From the NCBI GenBank assembly GCA_034620365.1, contig JAQGEQ010000163.1:310001-374000 (forward strand): DNA of 64,000 nt. Reading direction: 5' to 3'. The position numbers and the translations under genes are program-made. How positions within the stretch are numbered: the stretch's first letter is position 1; each line of letters begins with the position of its first letter. Under the pieces are notes generated by a model. The model ran no database searches. It was not told the origin of the DNA and saw only the letters and a program-made list of their open reading frames with translations. The DNA comes from Pegea sp. RAD2-039. Taxonomy: Eukaryota; Chordata; Thaliacea; Salpida; Salpidae. Of the stretch, positions 44,101 to 57,000 are shown in pieces.

Positions 44101-45181
44101 AACTGCTTTCGTACTACAAATAAGAGTTTCAAGACATTTTCAACATAGAAAACACTCCAGTAGAATAAAACAGTTGTAATATTTCATCTAGTTTTTATCA
44201 AACAGATTATACAAAATTTAATTTACTAAAAGTTTGCAAACATAGCTAATTTGCGATAACAAATAATTGGTCTGATTCTGCCATAAGATAGTTGATTTAT
44301 TTCTTCAGTTCACTTTAAACGATTATAGTTGTTCATTAAATTACGATTTTTTTGCTGATTTATTGATCTTTAAAAAAGCATTTGTAGCTTTTTAAGCGTC
44401 TTGAATGTTTATCAACAGTCTTTAAAAATGAAATTTGAAAGTTTCTCAAAAGATGAACTTTTAAAATTTATTAGTTGAATATTCCAACGAACAACTTTGT
44501 TTGTGATCGTATAATTGGTTTCATGCAGTTTTAATTCGACGAAAACTTGTATAAGTCTACCTTCAAGAAGTTTGCCATTTTATAAAAACGTTTATTTAGC
44601 TGTCTTGTAAAGTGACAATTATGTTACAGTTTTTTGAAAAAAATTGAGTTTCTGTATTTTTAAGAGTTTATTTTATCCTAAAAAGATAATGATAAGAATA
44701 AACCAGCATAAAATAGACTTTTTAAAAACTTTATATTAGGGGAATCCCCTTAACTTGGATTAGATTTTGTTACATGTTGTAGGTAGTAGAATCCAAGATA
44801 TTATTTCATTTCTGTAAATTTTCTCGTGGTAGGTTTATCTGTAAAATATCTAATAATTTGAAAGAAATTTTTTTAATAAAAATAGATTTGTTGCTGTTAA
44901 TATTTGTTGGAAATCTAGTTAATTATTTTGACAACTATTTAATTATCTTAATTTTTTTCTGAATGTTTTAAAATTTTGGTAAAAAGTATTTTTTACTCAT
45001 AACATATAATTAATTGATTTTGTTATTCTTTGTTTAATTAAATTTTTTATGATTATTTTTAGTTATTATAAGATAAGTTTTAATTTTTTTTTTAATCTAT
45101 TTTATATATAAACTATTTAATGTATTTTAATAATTATTTATTTTTTAATAGATATTATTATAATTATTTTCTTCAACTAAA
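41102..45181. other. Very AT-rich divergent intergenic region
   Basis: Four kilobases between the 5' ends of AUTS2-like (leftward) and ABT1 (rightward). Long A/T runs with almost no C or G; no gene, RNA or mobile element recognised. Confidence 0.55.
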
Positions 45182-46483
45182 ATGGAGCTTAATGAAAAAG
45201 AAAGTCCTTTAAAAGAAAATCAAATTCAAAGGTTTTTAATTATTTCAAAATTGAATAGATTTATACAAAAAACATTTAATCTAAAATTAAATACCAAATT
45301 GAATAATTTTAAAAGAATTATATTTTTTAAAAGCTTGAAACAACATCTATTTAATATACTTGTAATTGTAAGGACTTTAACATTTTATCTAAAACATTTT
45401 AGTGACCATGATCTTGATGAAGAAGATTTTGTTCCTTTAAATGAAACAGAACCTGGTCTGATTTATATCAGTTACCTTCCACCAGAACTAACACCTCTTT
45501 TTATAAGAAAGATATTTGAAAAATATGGAGAAGTTGGCAGGATATATTTGCAAGCTGATGGTGATTATCTATATTCTCAAAATATATTTCTCGAAATTTA
45601 AATTTGAAATAATTAATTGAAAAAAATGAATTTTTATTTGTAGATAGTTGATAGATAGATATTTATTAAAATATAGAAACATATATTTTAACTTTCATTG
45701 ACTTCTTGATTTCTAAAAGTAAAGAAATTTAAATTCAAATGGATTAAAAATTAATTAATTGAAAAATTAATAGTTTATTAAAAGTATTTTAACTTGTAGA
45801 TAGACAAACACAACAAACAAACATATTTTAACTTTTACTTTAAAAAGAAATTTAAATTAATTCTTTATAAACAGTTTTAAAAGATTTTCAAAAAATGGTT
45901 TAATTTGAAACTAATTATATTTTAAAACTCCATTCTATTCAGAAAAACGAAAAAAGAAAATCAAAGTTAAGTATGATCGGGGAAGCTTTACTGAAGGTTG
46001 GATTGAAATGGGAGACAAGAAACTCGCTCGACGACTAGCTATGACTTTCAACAATACTCTAATAACTGACGGAAAGAATTCCAAGTTTTCTAATTATTTG
46101 TGGAATGTGAAGTATTTGACTAGGTGAGGAAAAAGTGATTTTTCAGTTTATTATTTTGTGAATTTTATAGATTCCGGTGGAAGCATCTTACTGAAAGGAT
46201 CAGATATGAGCGTGAAAAGAAAAAGCAGATGATGAGAGTGGAATTAGCTCAAGCTAAACGTGAGACTTCTTTGTATGTAAGAAATGTGGAAACTAGTAAA
46301 AAGTTGGAAAGTATGAAAGAGAGACATGAGAAAAAAGGTGAAACATGGAAAGCAAAACGTCCAAAGAATAAATTCAAGCAAAGAAAGACTGTAGAGGAAA
46401 TACAAACTGAAAAGAAGAGATTAAATATTTCAACTTGTAGTGAAGAACCTCGTAAAAAGGTTTTGAAACAAATTTTTGGTTGA
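45182..46483 (+). CDS. ABT1: ABT1/ESF2 ribosome-biogenesis protein (233 aa)
   Basis: Nucleolar RNA-binding protein of the ABT1/Esf2 family, needed for early 18S rRNA processing. Exons 45182-45231, 45403-45560, 45943-46123 and 46171-46483 join in phase to 234 codons including the stop. The RRM begins GLIYISYLPPELTP and continues KYGEVGRIYLQAD, then EGWIEM and ARRLAMTFNNT; the family-specific end shows LWNVKYLTRFRWKHLTERI and ELAQAKRETSLYV, followed by a Lys-rich tail. Intron 1 is 171 nt, a multiple of three without an in-frame stop, so an unspliced reading would add 57 residues; its I/F/K/N composition argues for an intron. It faces SCYL2 with 199 nt between stop codons. Confidence 0.92.
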
Positions 46484-46682
46484 ACAACTTTCTTCTGTGA
46501 TTTTTTTTAATAATAAAATTCAACGGATTATGTGATCTAGTGAAAGACTTGATTAATATATGGCAGTAAAAAAAATAAATAGAAATTAGTATTTTCAAAT
46601 TGTATAAAAACTCATTTTTATCAACATTCATTTAAATACATCACAAAAACTATTTACATTTTCTATTAATTTCAACAACAAA

Positions 46683-49600
46683 TCAACCCAAAAAATCCAA
46701 CAAGTCCTTCTCACTGAGCTTTTGTATTGTTTGATTTGATTGTGAGTGACTCGCAGACCGCCCAACATTAGAAACAAAACTGTTCATTGGTTTCATCGGT
46801 TTTTGTTGAGATGGGAAAGTTAATAGATTATCTAAAGAAGAACCAGATGTAGTAGAATGAGAGGTTGGTGAACGAGTGTAAGGGTTTGTTTGAAGTTTGA
46901 GACCCATTTGTGGATTTGATGTCCACGTGTTTACATTCTGCGGCCCACTTGATTGGTTCATTACTGGTTGAAACTTCTTTTCAGGCATCTTTTGTTGAGA
47001 CCAGTTTGAGGTGTTGAAGTTGGTCAAAGTTGAAGTTAAATCTTTTGGCTGTAAACAGATTTCAATTGATAAAGACCTGAGTTGAGGACTTAATTTACTT
47101 TTTGTGGATGGATTCTGTTCCCAACATTAGAAGTGACTTTTATTGGGTTCACAGATCCTGTATTTTTCATCCGTGCTTCTTGGACTTTTAATGATGCAAG
47201 ACGCTTTTTGTCTTCGATTGTCATTTCTTGATTAGTAGATGATAGTTGACCATTTACTGTATCACATTTAACAATTGGTTCTGCCTGTTTATAAAATTAG
47301 ATAAGTAAACGCTTGGCAAGCTGATTTTTCTCACTTTTGTAAACTCTAAGTCATGATCTTCCTGAATCTTCATCTTACTGATCTCTTCTAGTTTTGATCT
47401 TTGATCATTTTCAATTTTTTTTATCATTTCCTGAAAATTCAACATTTCAATTTTTTCTTCAAATTATTCATCAAAACCTTGATGACAGCCATGAAAGAAT
47501 TGAATTGTTTCAAGTTAAGACTTCCTTGAAAAGCTAATGGGATGAGAAAAGGGAGACTCTTTGAAGAGATCATCTCTTTTGTTATTCCTAAAAACAAACT
47601 CACATAAAAAATCCTGATTAAAGTTAAAGAGAAGACAACTAACCCAGTTTTTCATCACTAAAAGCTGTTTTATAAACTCCTAACAACGCCATTAAAATGC
47701 CAGGCTCACAACTCTTGATCTGATGAAGATACATCAAGACTTCATCTTGAGCTGTCCATTTATCAAATGAAGTGATTAGCTTCCCGATACAAACAAGCGC
47801 GTTGACTCGAATCTGTGTGAAGATAAGAAGTCCAAGAGAAAACTTGAAGTTGAAACTTACTGCTGCTGTTGAGCCTTGTAACATAATTTTACGAATTTTT
47901 GGCAAGATAGTATTTTTCATTAATGAAATATCCAATTCTTTTGAAAATGATGGAATTATAGAAAGACTCAACTCTTGAATTTGTATCGATGATGACTCAA
48001 GAGAAGCTGATATCATCGGGAGCACGTGAACTTGTATAAGAGAAGCTGGAGTCTTTTTCAACAAAAAATCCATTTTTTTAAGCAGTTGAAAAACGATCTA
48101 GAAAATATGAAAGAATCGACGACCGTTGAGTTGAAATCTTTCGGTTTCTACCTGAACAGGATTATGAACTTTGAAAACAGGTATAAGGCAAGGAAAGATT
48201 TTATCAATATATTCTTTATCACTACATTCCTCAGCAACTGCAAATATATTCGGCAGCAAAAATGGGATCATGTTATGATTAGAGAGCTCTGAGTTTAAAG
48301 CTGGTATCAATCGTTGTAGTTTGATGCGCTGTAAATAAATGAGATGAAAAATAAGAATTGAAAAACTAATTTCTAACTTTTGGTAGATTTGGTAAGACGT
48401 TGCCAAGACTTTTAAAAAATTGAGAACGTTGTAAGTTGTCTCTTTGGAGTAGAGAATCTAAATATTGTAAAGTTTTCACTCCCACACTTTCAAAGAAGGG
48501 TAACTGAAAAAAAAGAAGTTAAAAATAAAATAAAAAGTTTCAGAACAAAGCTATCAAAAAGCAACATCAGTCGTCCCTGTCTACGTTTCAAAGATACCTA
48601 CAAGCGCGATATGAAATCAATACTAGCAACTGGGAAGATATCGCAGCGGATCGCTCCGAATAGCGCTCTCTACTCCGTAAACAACTGAAGAAGAGAGAAG
48701 AAACCCACTAAAGGCTTTTTCTATTCCATTTCACTGTGTGTCTTGCTTTGTTTTTTAACATCATCACTCAGAGCACAAGAAATGAAATATTTGAAATATT
48801 TGATTACTTTTAACATTTGTGAAGCTGTTGGTCTGATCTCAGGGTTTGGGTGTAGCAACATTTTAATGTGATCATGAACCTCCGCAGGTATCTTAGCGAT
48901 TAAAGATGAATTGAGTATTTGAAGCTATAAAATTAAAAGATGATAAAATAATTTGATAAAAAGAGTTACCATCAACAAACTTTTTCTATGTTTCTACTCA
49001 TCTCTCTGTGAATGTTTTTATGATTCATTGAAAATAAAGTTGATCCGTTGTAGTATAAAGAATAAAGTAAAACACCAAGTGAAAACATGTCTGAAGAAGT
49101 ATCACAAGTTTTTCGAGTGATGTATTCAGGAGCTAGATAATTTGGATTTGGTGATGCTGGTGCCATATTCCATTCTTTAACTGCAAACTTCGCCTAAAAA
49201 TTTCAGTAAAATAAAAAAGTGCTGTTTGGCGGTAAATAAACTAAAAAAACTTAACAGTTTTGTAAAAGATTTTTAACTTAAAGTTTTTTTATTTGAAAAT
49301 AATTGATTTGTTCGAATGAAATAAATTGAAATAATAATTTCAGAAAAATTGTAAAAATTTATAGAAATAATATTAAAGTAAATTTCAATTTGTTAATTGT
49401 AAATTTCGATTATTGATAATACTTTTTAGAATATTTCGTTTGAAATTCAAAAATAATAAATAAATAATAAATATTTATATCAGAAACTAGTTACTTCTGA
49501 AGCAGTCCCAATATTCGAAAGAGTAAAATCAAATCCAGAGATTTTCCACAGGCCATCTTTTGTAACGACCATATTCTCCGCGCAAATATTCCCATGAATG

Positions 49601-50294
49601 ATTTTAGCACTATTATGCAAAAACTCCAGACTTTCAGAGATCTAAAAACGAACAAAATCAGTAAATGTCAATCAAATTTTGTGATTATTTTAACCTGTAA
49701 TAATCCATACTTGATTTCAACATCATGCATTTCATAACCTTTTAAGTTAGTTGGTATTGTAAGAATATTAATGTGTTTGCCTAAAAGGTTTGCGACCACC
49801 CCTAATATAGGCTCTGTACACATTACCAGACTTTCTCTAAAAATATAAAAATAATTAACTTAATCGCAAATAGACTAAGATTAGAAAATAAAGAACCTAG
49901 ACTCTTCGAGGACATGCTCAACTGTTAGTACTCTTGGATGCTTTAACTTAGCTAATTGCATACATCCATTTTTAAAGACATCAATAATCACTTCTCTTTC
50001 AGATCTAGAGTATTGTTCAAGCTGTTTTTTCTCAAAAACCCAGATAGCAACTTCCTGAAACATAAAAAATCTGATCTTTTAAACATCTAATTTGTTATTT
50101 GAAGATCTTACAGCTTTAGTTGACTTTTTAAATCCAGAATAGATCTTCCATATGTATCCTGGTCCTCCACTAGCTATTTGATCTTTAGCATCATACTCTC
50201 TCAGCAAAGGATTTCCAGGTAGAACAGAACTTATTTCAGTTACAGTATTAGTTAGAGTGTTACGAATCTTATTAAAAACTCCACTCATATCCAT
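46683..50294 (-). CDS. SCYL2: SCYL2 pseudokinase (14 exons, 808 aa)
   Basis: Clathrin/AP-2-associated pseudokinase involved in endosome-Golgi traffic. Exons: 50112-50294, 49897-50054, 49695-49836, 49495-49641, 48981-49193, 48808-48924, 48378-48503, 48152-48328, 47861-48097, 47644-47812, 47478-47587, 47335-47430, 47099-47284, 46683-47048. The kinase-like domain has a glycine loop IASGGPG, HGNI in place of the HRD motif and SGFDF in place of DFG, as in SCYL2, so catalysis is unlikely. NYLAPEYITRKTCDTSSDM follows. HEAT-like repeats come next (RDNLQRSQFFKSL, IPFLLPNIFAVAEEC, SSSIQIQELSLSIIPSF, LVCIGKLI), then a coiled coil and a polar tail ending EKDLLDFLG. It is somewhat shorter than human SCYL2 (929 aa), mostly in the tail. 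Intron 6 carries a LINE fragment. ATPAF2 lies 115 nt upstream. Confidence 0.95.
48561..48770 (+). mobile_element. LINE ORF2 C-terminal fragment (copy 2)
   Basis: Lies in SCYL2 intron 6 (48504-48807), opposite to the gene. 48561-48747 equals 1347-1533 apart from three mismatches; one of them turns the conserved Trp codon after GAA into a stop. The tail has one repeat unit fewer than the copy at 1.3 kb. Confidence 0.75.
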
Positions 50295-50409
50295 ACTTCA
50301 AATATATATCTTCAATACAACAACTGCAAGAGAATAAATAAAAATCAGTTGCTTAAAAATCACTCAACATTTATCTACAAATAAGTTATTGAGTTAAACA
50401 TTTAGAAAG
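50295..50409 (-). promoter_or_regulatory. Intercistronic gap with splice acceptor
   Basis: 115 nt between the ATPAF2 stop and the SCYL2 ATG. On the minus strand a strong acceptor (atttattctcttgcag) ends about 40 nt before the SCYL2 ATG. Same arrangement as the SPC25/UPF1 gap: likely a trans-splice site, or a cis acceptor reaching into the ATPAF2 transcript. Confidence 0.5.
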
Positions 50410-51204
50410 TTATAAATCGTCTATGAACTGCTCAGTTTCTTTAATTGTTTTGATTTCATTGGAAAGTTGGATATAAATTGAACAAGCCGCAGTTTTCATG
50501 ATACTTTCATGAAGTTCAATATCATGATACCATTCAACATTACCCCATTTAGATATTTGGAAACGTTGTTCTAATAAAGCTAATTCAACTGCTTCGTCAC
50601 ATGATAATCTTTTATCTACAACCGCTAACGCCAAAATAACTGACTTTAAAACAGCAGACATCTTCTCAATAACTAACAGACTACTTTCTTCATACGACAT
50701 AAGATGTCTTTTCAACACTGGGATTGAATTCTCACAAATTTTTGGCTCATTAAATCCAGTTGTAGATTCAACTTCAATTTGAAATCTCTTATTTAACCAT
50801 TTAATAAGAGGAGTCCATTTCTTTTCTTGTAAAGCAAATAATTCTGGAATTTCATTCATGTAATAAAGCACTGTATCTGTTTCTAAAAACGTTAATATAG
50901 AAGAAGAAATATCTTCTAATGATTTTTCTCCAAGGTTATCACAAGCATGAAAACATAAAGTAGTCAGAGGTAGTTGATGAAGTTTTACTTTCTCATGTTG
51001 ACTATTCCATTCAAGTGCTACTGCATGAGCTAGCGAGTCAGTTTGTAATTCAATTATCTTTCCAAGAGGACTGCGTAATTTTCTAGAATCTAAATCAACT
51101 TCATATATGTCACCAGCTTTATGAACTGTAGCTAATTTATAAAACTTTTTCGTTTCAGAAACACTTCTTATAAATGAATTAACAAATTGTTTAGCTTTAA
51201 GCAT
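50410..51204 (-). CDS. ATPAF2: ATPAF2/Atp12 ATP synthase assembly factor (264 aa)
   Basis: Mitochondrial chaperone that binds the F1 alpha subunit during ATP synthase assembly. A single exon with ATG at 51204. The short basic N-terminus (MLKAKQFVNSFIRSV) suits mitochondrial import. Family blocks: FYKLATVHKAGDIYEVDLDS, LRSPLGKII, AVALEWNSQHEKVK, LPLTTLCFHACDN, FLETDTVLYYMNE, ALAVVDKRLSCDEAVELALL and EQRFQISKWGNVEWYHDIEL, the last being the conserved 'E...Q...WG.VEW.HD' stretch. Length is close to human ATPAF2 (289 aa). Upstream member of a same-strand pair with SCYL2. Confidence 0.92.
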   Translation of the reverse strand: MLKAKQFVNSFIRSVSETKKFYKLATVHKAGDIYEVDLDSRKLRSPLGKIIELQTDSLAHAVALEWNSQHEKVKLHQLPLTTLCFHACDNLGEKSLEDISSSILTFLETDTVLYYMNEIPELFALQEKKWTPLIKWLNKRFQIEVESTTGFNEPKICENSIPVLKRHLMSYEESSLLVIEKMSAVLKSVILALAVVDKRLSCDEAVELALLEQRFQISKWGNVEWYHDIELHESIMKTAACSIYIQLSNEIKTIKETEQFIDDL

Positions 51205-52949
51205 TTTATATTGAATAAGTTTTCTAGAAAATAGTTAAAATAAAAATTAGTTTACAATAAAGACTGAATAGATTATTAATTTCAAATTAAAAAAAAGTTA
51301 ATAGTTTTAAATGTCTTGAATAAATTATTATAATTAATTTTTTAGATATATAAATTGAAAACGTTTTATAAATGTTCAAAAACCATTTAATTATCAATTA
51401 GTAGTTGTTACTTTTAAATGGATAAATATTTATTAATCTAAGTCAAAATTATAATCAGTTTTAGACCCAAACAAAAATTAAAATAAAATTACTAAAGTCT
51501 TATAAAGAAGATTGAACAGAAATTAGAAATTATTTAAATATAATTTTATTTATCATTTTTAACCATGTGTATTATACTTTATTAGAAAATTAAGTTGACT
51601 CTAATTATTTGAAATAGATGTTACAACATTAAAAATAAAATTAAAGTGTAAAAAACATTAAATATAACAAGTTTTTCAAAACATTTTTTAGCAGAAACTA
51701 CAAATTAATTGTTGAAAAAACTTGAGATATAAAAATTGTAAAAATATTTTTTTTAAACTTATCAAATAAATCAATAAAAGTTGAGAAATGTAAAAGCTAA
51801 AAAATTCCCTAATCCGAAAATTTCCAACAATTATTCATTGAATGTTTCGTAGACTTCGAACTGAGGAGTCAGTACCTTTACTCAACAATTTCAATTTAAA
51901 GCCAGATTAAATTGTCGTTTTATTTCATTTTTTTATTTACCTGAAATTAAATATTAATTAATCAGTACTTTTGTCCATTATGCCGGCAGTTACTTCTTGT
52001 TTATCAAATAATTACTTTCAACTTGTCATTTGAGTAAGAAAATAATTTTGTATTTTTTAATCACAACAATTTAAATTGTTGGTTTTCTTAAATCTAAATA
52101 TCATTATTGATATTCGGGACTTTTCTTACCTGCAAAATAACTTAATAAAATTTCACAGTTCTATTAATATAGATTTCATATCGCATATGTATATGGAAGT
52201 CCGCATAGTGCAATTAAAAAAGCAGAGACTTTATTATCATAAAAATAGCTTTTTGTGCAGTAAAAAGTAGTTACTATTTCTTATTCAAAAAGCTGATTTA
52301 TATGTAGCTTTATTAAACTAAAATAAACACACAAGGTATATAATAAAATATATAAGTTGTTTATTCAATACAGTTTATAGCTTGTGTGTTTGAACAGTAA
52401 AAATATTTGGATTTATTTTACATATGAAAGAAGTTGCATTAATTCATATTAACATTTCAGATTCTGATATGTAGCTTTATTAAGAAAAAATTTAAAAGCT
52501 AAGATTATTAGTGACACAAATACAAATAGAAAAATTTAAGTGTAAAGTTGCTACTAACAAAAATGCGAAATAATAATTATATTAATTAATTACTAAATAT
52601 TGGGTGATATAAAGTTTTGAATGTATCAAACAACTTGTTTTAAAATTAACATTAAAATTAAAATATATTTTCTTAACTTGCTAATCTTTTTATATCAAAA
52701 GAACTTTTAATGCTTTAAACAATTCCAAACGAATTAAAAGGTTTTATAAAAGGCACTTCTAAGAAGCAACTGTTACTAATCCCTTATAGATAGAACTTTT
52801 CAGCAACAAGTTCAGCAAACATGGATATAATAAAGTGGTAGATATCTTTAAAAATACTTTCAGAATATTTAAAATTATATAATTTCACTAACGTAAGTTA
52901 GTTAAGAAATAAAGAATTAAAATTGGAAAATTAATCAACCTTGTCAACC
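51205..52949. other. AT-rich interval with a short shared motif
   Basis: No gene seen. At about 52376-52420 the phrase agcttgtgtgtttgaacag, followed by taaaaatatttggat, recurs with changes at 55374-55418 inside the Ig-receptor gene, so some of this is an unrecognised dispersed repeat. Confidence 0.45.
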
Positions 52950-53580
52950 TTATTATAAAGAGCTTTAATTCTAAGGATCCATAATTCTTTTTCAATCTCT
53001 TTAAATTGTAAAAACGTCCAATTCTTGAATACAATGTTAGTGCATGGATGCCATATCAAGTTAGTGATATCAAAAAAATCGAATCTGTTCAGGCAACATT
53101 TACGAGATTAGTATGCAGGAAACTTAATATTAAATATGATAGTTATAAACATCGTTTCAGTTTCTTCAATTTAGATACTTTGGAAATCCGACGGATTAAA
53201 TACGACTTAATTCTTATTTTTTAAAATTATTCACAATTTAATTGACATTCAGTTTGATGATTTCTTTTCCATTAGTCCTTCCTTCATGTTATATCAACTC
53301 AGACAACACACATTACATCTTAATAAGCCTATATTACCTAGTACATTGGTCAGAGCAAATTTTTTCTCATACCGCACAATTAGTACATGGAATCAGCTGT
53401 CATCAGACATTGCCATGTCGAAGTCACTCGCGTTGTTCAAGCAGAAGTTGAACCGTTATAATATTGCCAACATTGTCATTTCTAAACTGTGAATTTTTTC
53501 CTTCCATGTAATTGTTTACTGTTATATGCTTTGAGGACTACTGAAATACCATGTGTTACATCTTTTACTTTCTATATTTT
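52950..53580 (+). mobile_element. CR1/jockey-like LINE, 3' fragment
   Basis: Plus-strand copy of the family seen at 62.8-64 kb. It carries the end of the reverse-transcriptase protein (NVSAWMPYQVSDIKK, ATFTRLVCRKLNIKYD) with frame breaks, then the C-terminal block STWNQLSSDIAMSKSLALFK and a stop at about 53490. The 3' UTR ends near gaaataccatgtgttacatc and is cut off at about 53580 where a second copy begins. Confidence 0.85.
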
Positions 53581-53584
53581 CAAT

Positions 53585-53765
53585 ATTGTACGTACGTCCA
53601 ATTCTTGAATACAATGTTAGTGCATGGATGCCATATCAAGTTAGTGATATCAAAAAAAGCGAATCTGTTCAGGCCACATTTACGAGATTGGTATGCAGGA
53701 AACTTAATATTAAATATGATAGTTATAAACATCGTCTCAGTTTCTTAAACATTTGTTTAATTAAG
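53585..53765 (+). mobile_element. CR1/jockey-like LINE, short second copy
   Basis: About 180 bp repeating 53025-53165 of the preceding copy nearly base for base (tgtacgtacgtccaattctt onward, ending near the Leu-Ser-Phe-Leu block). It abuts the first copy directly, as in a nested or tandem insertion. Confidence 0.8.
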
Positions 53766-54039
53766 TAAATGTAAATTTACAATATAGTTCTGATAATTAC
53801 TTTTTATGAAAACTTTAAAACTTGACAAGATTTAAATTAAAAATGTTTTTATTGATATAATTCGGTTTAATCAAATTTATACACATATCAAAACAAACTA
53901 AACATGATTAATGTAGTTTTTAAAAACTGTTTACTTTATTATAATAAAAACACCATTGAAATAGGAAATGACACTGCTTAAGTTTTAAAGCTTTTATTAT
54001 TCGTTGCTTATTGATTAAAATGATGATATTTTTGAAAGT

Positions 54040-57000
54040 ATGCCAGTCAAACTGCATTATATACCGCTTTGGATATTGTTTCTTTTTATCAGTTGCACTC
54101 AAGGTATTAAATTGTTGTTTATTTATAAATTAATTCGCTGTTTTTAGTATATTTTAGAAATTTGAAGTAGATCTTTGTACCAAAGTGTTGAAAAGAAAGA
54201 TTATTCAAAAATATTTTAATTAAATATTACAAGAAACTTTTTTAAAGAAGTTAGCAGCTTTTCGCCACAACAACTTTACTAATTGAGAATTATAAAGACT
54301 GAACAATTTGTTGTTCTTTAAATGATTTAATCAGCTGAAAACGCATCTTAAGACCTTTCTGGCTTTTGCCGAGAACGGCCATGCATGCATGTTAGAGCAG
54401 TTATGGATCCAGTTGTTGCCCATGCAGCAGGATTCCACTCTCCACGCCAACAAAGTATGCAGAAGAACAGAAGGACTGATGCAGCTGCACCCAGCTGGCG
54501 TCAGAGCTGTCAGAACGACACTGAGTACAGTGACAAACTGCCTACGAGGCTCTAAATTCGGAGTTTTGTGCCCCCTAGAAATGTTGTCATTTTACCAGAC
54601 TCACAGGGAACTTGTACCCGGGTTTAATGCACTTTTCCTTGTCACAAATATGTGTCCACCTGGTTATTATATTGTTTTTAGGATTACATTACTATCTGGG
54701 CATTTTCTGATTAATCAAAATATTTAAATTTTATACAAAACTAAATTTTAACATTTAAATATAAGAAATTAATTCGATTAATACGATGTTAGCCATATAC
54801 ACAACTATCCACTAATAATAAAAATGGTTTTTAGAAAATCGATGTGAAAATGTGAAAATTTCAAGAAGCGGTTATCAACTAAGTAGAGATGGTTTTTGGC
54901 CTTCAAAATATACTGGAATAATGTACACAGCAACGTTGTCAGATAAAGAATTACAAAATTGCACAATAAAATGGCAGTTAAAGACGAAACTGAATCAAAC
55001 GTTTTCCAGTTCTCTCAATTTTACTAAGAGTCGGGATTGCCCTTTTGATGAAATGGAATTAATCACAACATGCCGTAAAGCAAGCAGCACAGTTATATTT
55101 CAAATTAATGGTGAAGGAAGCCACTACTTCGAATTCAATGGATCGAAACTTTCTTTTGTGATTAGTAATCCAAAACTCAAGGATGAAATTTGCTTTAAAC
55201 AAAATATTACAACTCAAAGTAAGCTTTTTATATCTTCCAACATTTAGGTTTATTGTTTTATTACTAAAAAATTGCTAAAATGTTTATTCAAATAGATAAT
55301 TTTTAACTTTTATAAGTTGCTATTTACTGAATTCACTGAATAATTTTTGATGATAAATTTCTAGCAAGCAAATAAGCTTGTGTGTTTAAACAGTAAAAAC
55401 ACTTGGATTAATTTTAGATATAAGGATGATATTAATACTTCTTATTCTGACTTTTGTCGGATTGAAAATCATTTTCTAAATGCCTCCGATTCTATTTACC
55501 TTTCAAATCTTTTCAGCAAATTTGGTTTGGAAAAACTTTATACATTAAACTTACAAGTAATAAGTTTAAAATAACAGTTTGTAGCCACTAAAGAATCCTA
55601 TGAAAAATGATGTTACATCAAAAGTCTGTGAATACTAAAGTTGCAATGATTAGAAATAAGTTTTTTCTTCGTTTGTTTAGAGCGCAGTACTTAATTGTTC
55701 AAAAAGTTTTTAAAAAGATTTTAAAAAGTTTTTAAATTTTGACCAAATATGTTGATATCAATAACAGTACAGTCTTCATAATTTCTTTAAAATATTTAGA
55801 ACTTTCTCTTAAATTGGAGGAAACCTCATTAATCGTGAATGAAACAGGTCACTTGAACTGTACTTTAAACTTCAAACCATTTGATGATTTAAAATTAAAG
55901 ATTTTATTTGTATCTGAAAATATATCTAAAGAACTAAAGGTATCTTTGACATTATTAGATCTTAAATTTCAGATTTTGCTCAATTGACTTAATTCTATTT
56001 ATTTTCAAAACAGGAATTTAATCGAAATATAAAGTTGGCCGACCACGGCCGTCTTGTGCAATGTCAAGTTGAAAGTTTGAATGGATTCAACAATAAAATG
56101 TTCTTGTCTTTACCCAGAAAACTCAACATTCAATGTTTGTAGTTTAGTAGCTGGTTGCTTCAAACAATAAAACTTTATTTCAGATTCACCCAGAAGGTTT
56201 GAGAATTATCCTATTCAATGTATTTGGATAATCGGCGAAGAAAACAGCTGTTCAGTTCTTTTCAATTCAAATCCTTCAGCTAATCACGTGATTTTACGTA
56301 AAAGTGAATCTAATAAAGTTTTATAGAATCAAAAATTCGTATTTTTAAAGATTATTTAAAGAAATACCTAAAATACCATGTGTTACATCTTTTACTTTCT
56401 ATATTTTTGACTTAATAGATGTTATTTGTGAGAATGTGTGTTAGCGAGAGGTGCTCTTTTCAGGCACCCTCCTTCGCTTTTATTGAAATAAATAAATAAA
56501 TTATTTAGTTTTATTTTCTTTCAGTAACTATAATGTGTTTTTATATCTTTATTCTCCTTTAAACATTAAAATCAAAGTTTTTAAGAAAGTCAAATATGAT
56601 TTGAATATTAAAGAAAGTTAGCTAAGAAGAGAAATCGGAAGTGGGACTCTTCTGGGGGTTTTCTGGGAGTCTTCTGGGGCTTTTCTGGGCGTTTTGGGAT
56701 CTCTCTTTTTTTATAATTCTGTTTTTCATTATTCTTTGGTTGTTACAATAAAATTAAACATTAAGTAGTTGTATATAATCGAAGTTATCTTGTAGAATAA
56801 ACTGATGAAATATGTTGCAGATGGTTTTGTTGTGGAAACAGGATTCGAACTTACCAACCAAAAACATCTTGGAGGGCTGCAAAGATTCGTTTATAAAACT
56901 GAAAAAGTAATCAAAACCAAAAAACTATTATTTATTCAACAGATTGTTGTTAACAGGCTTTAGGGAATGAATTTGGGAAATACAAATTGCTTGTTTCGTC

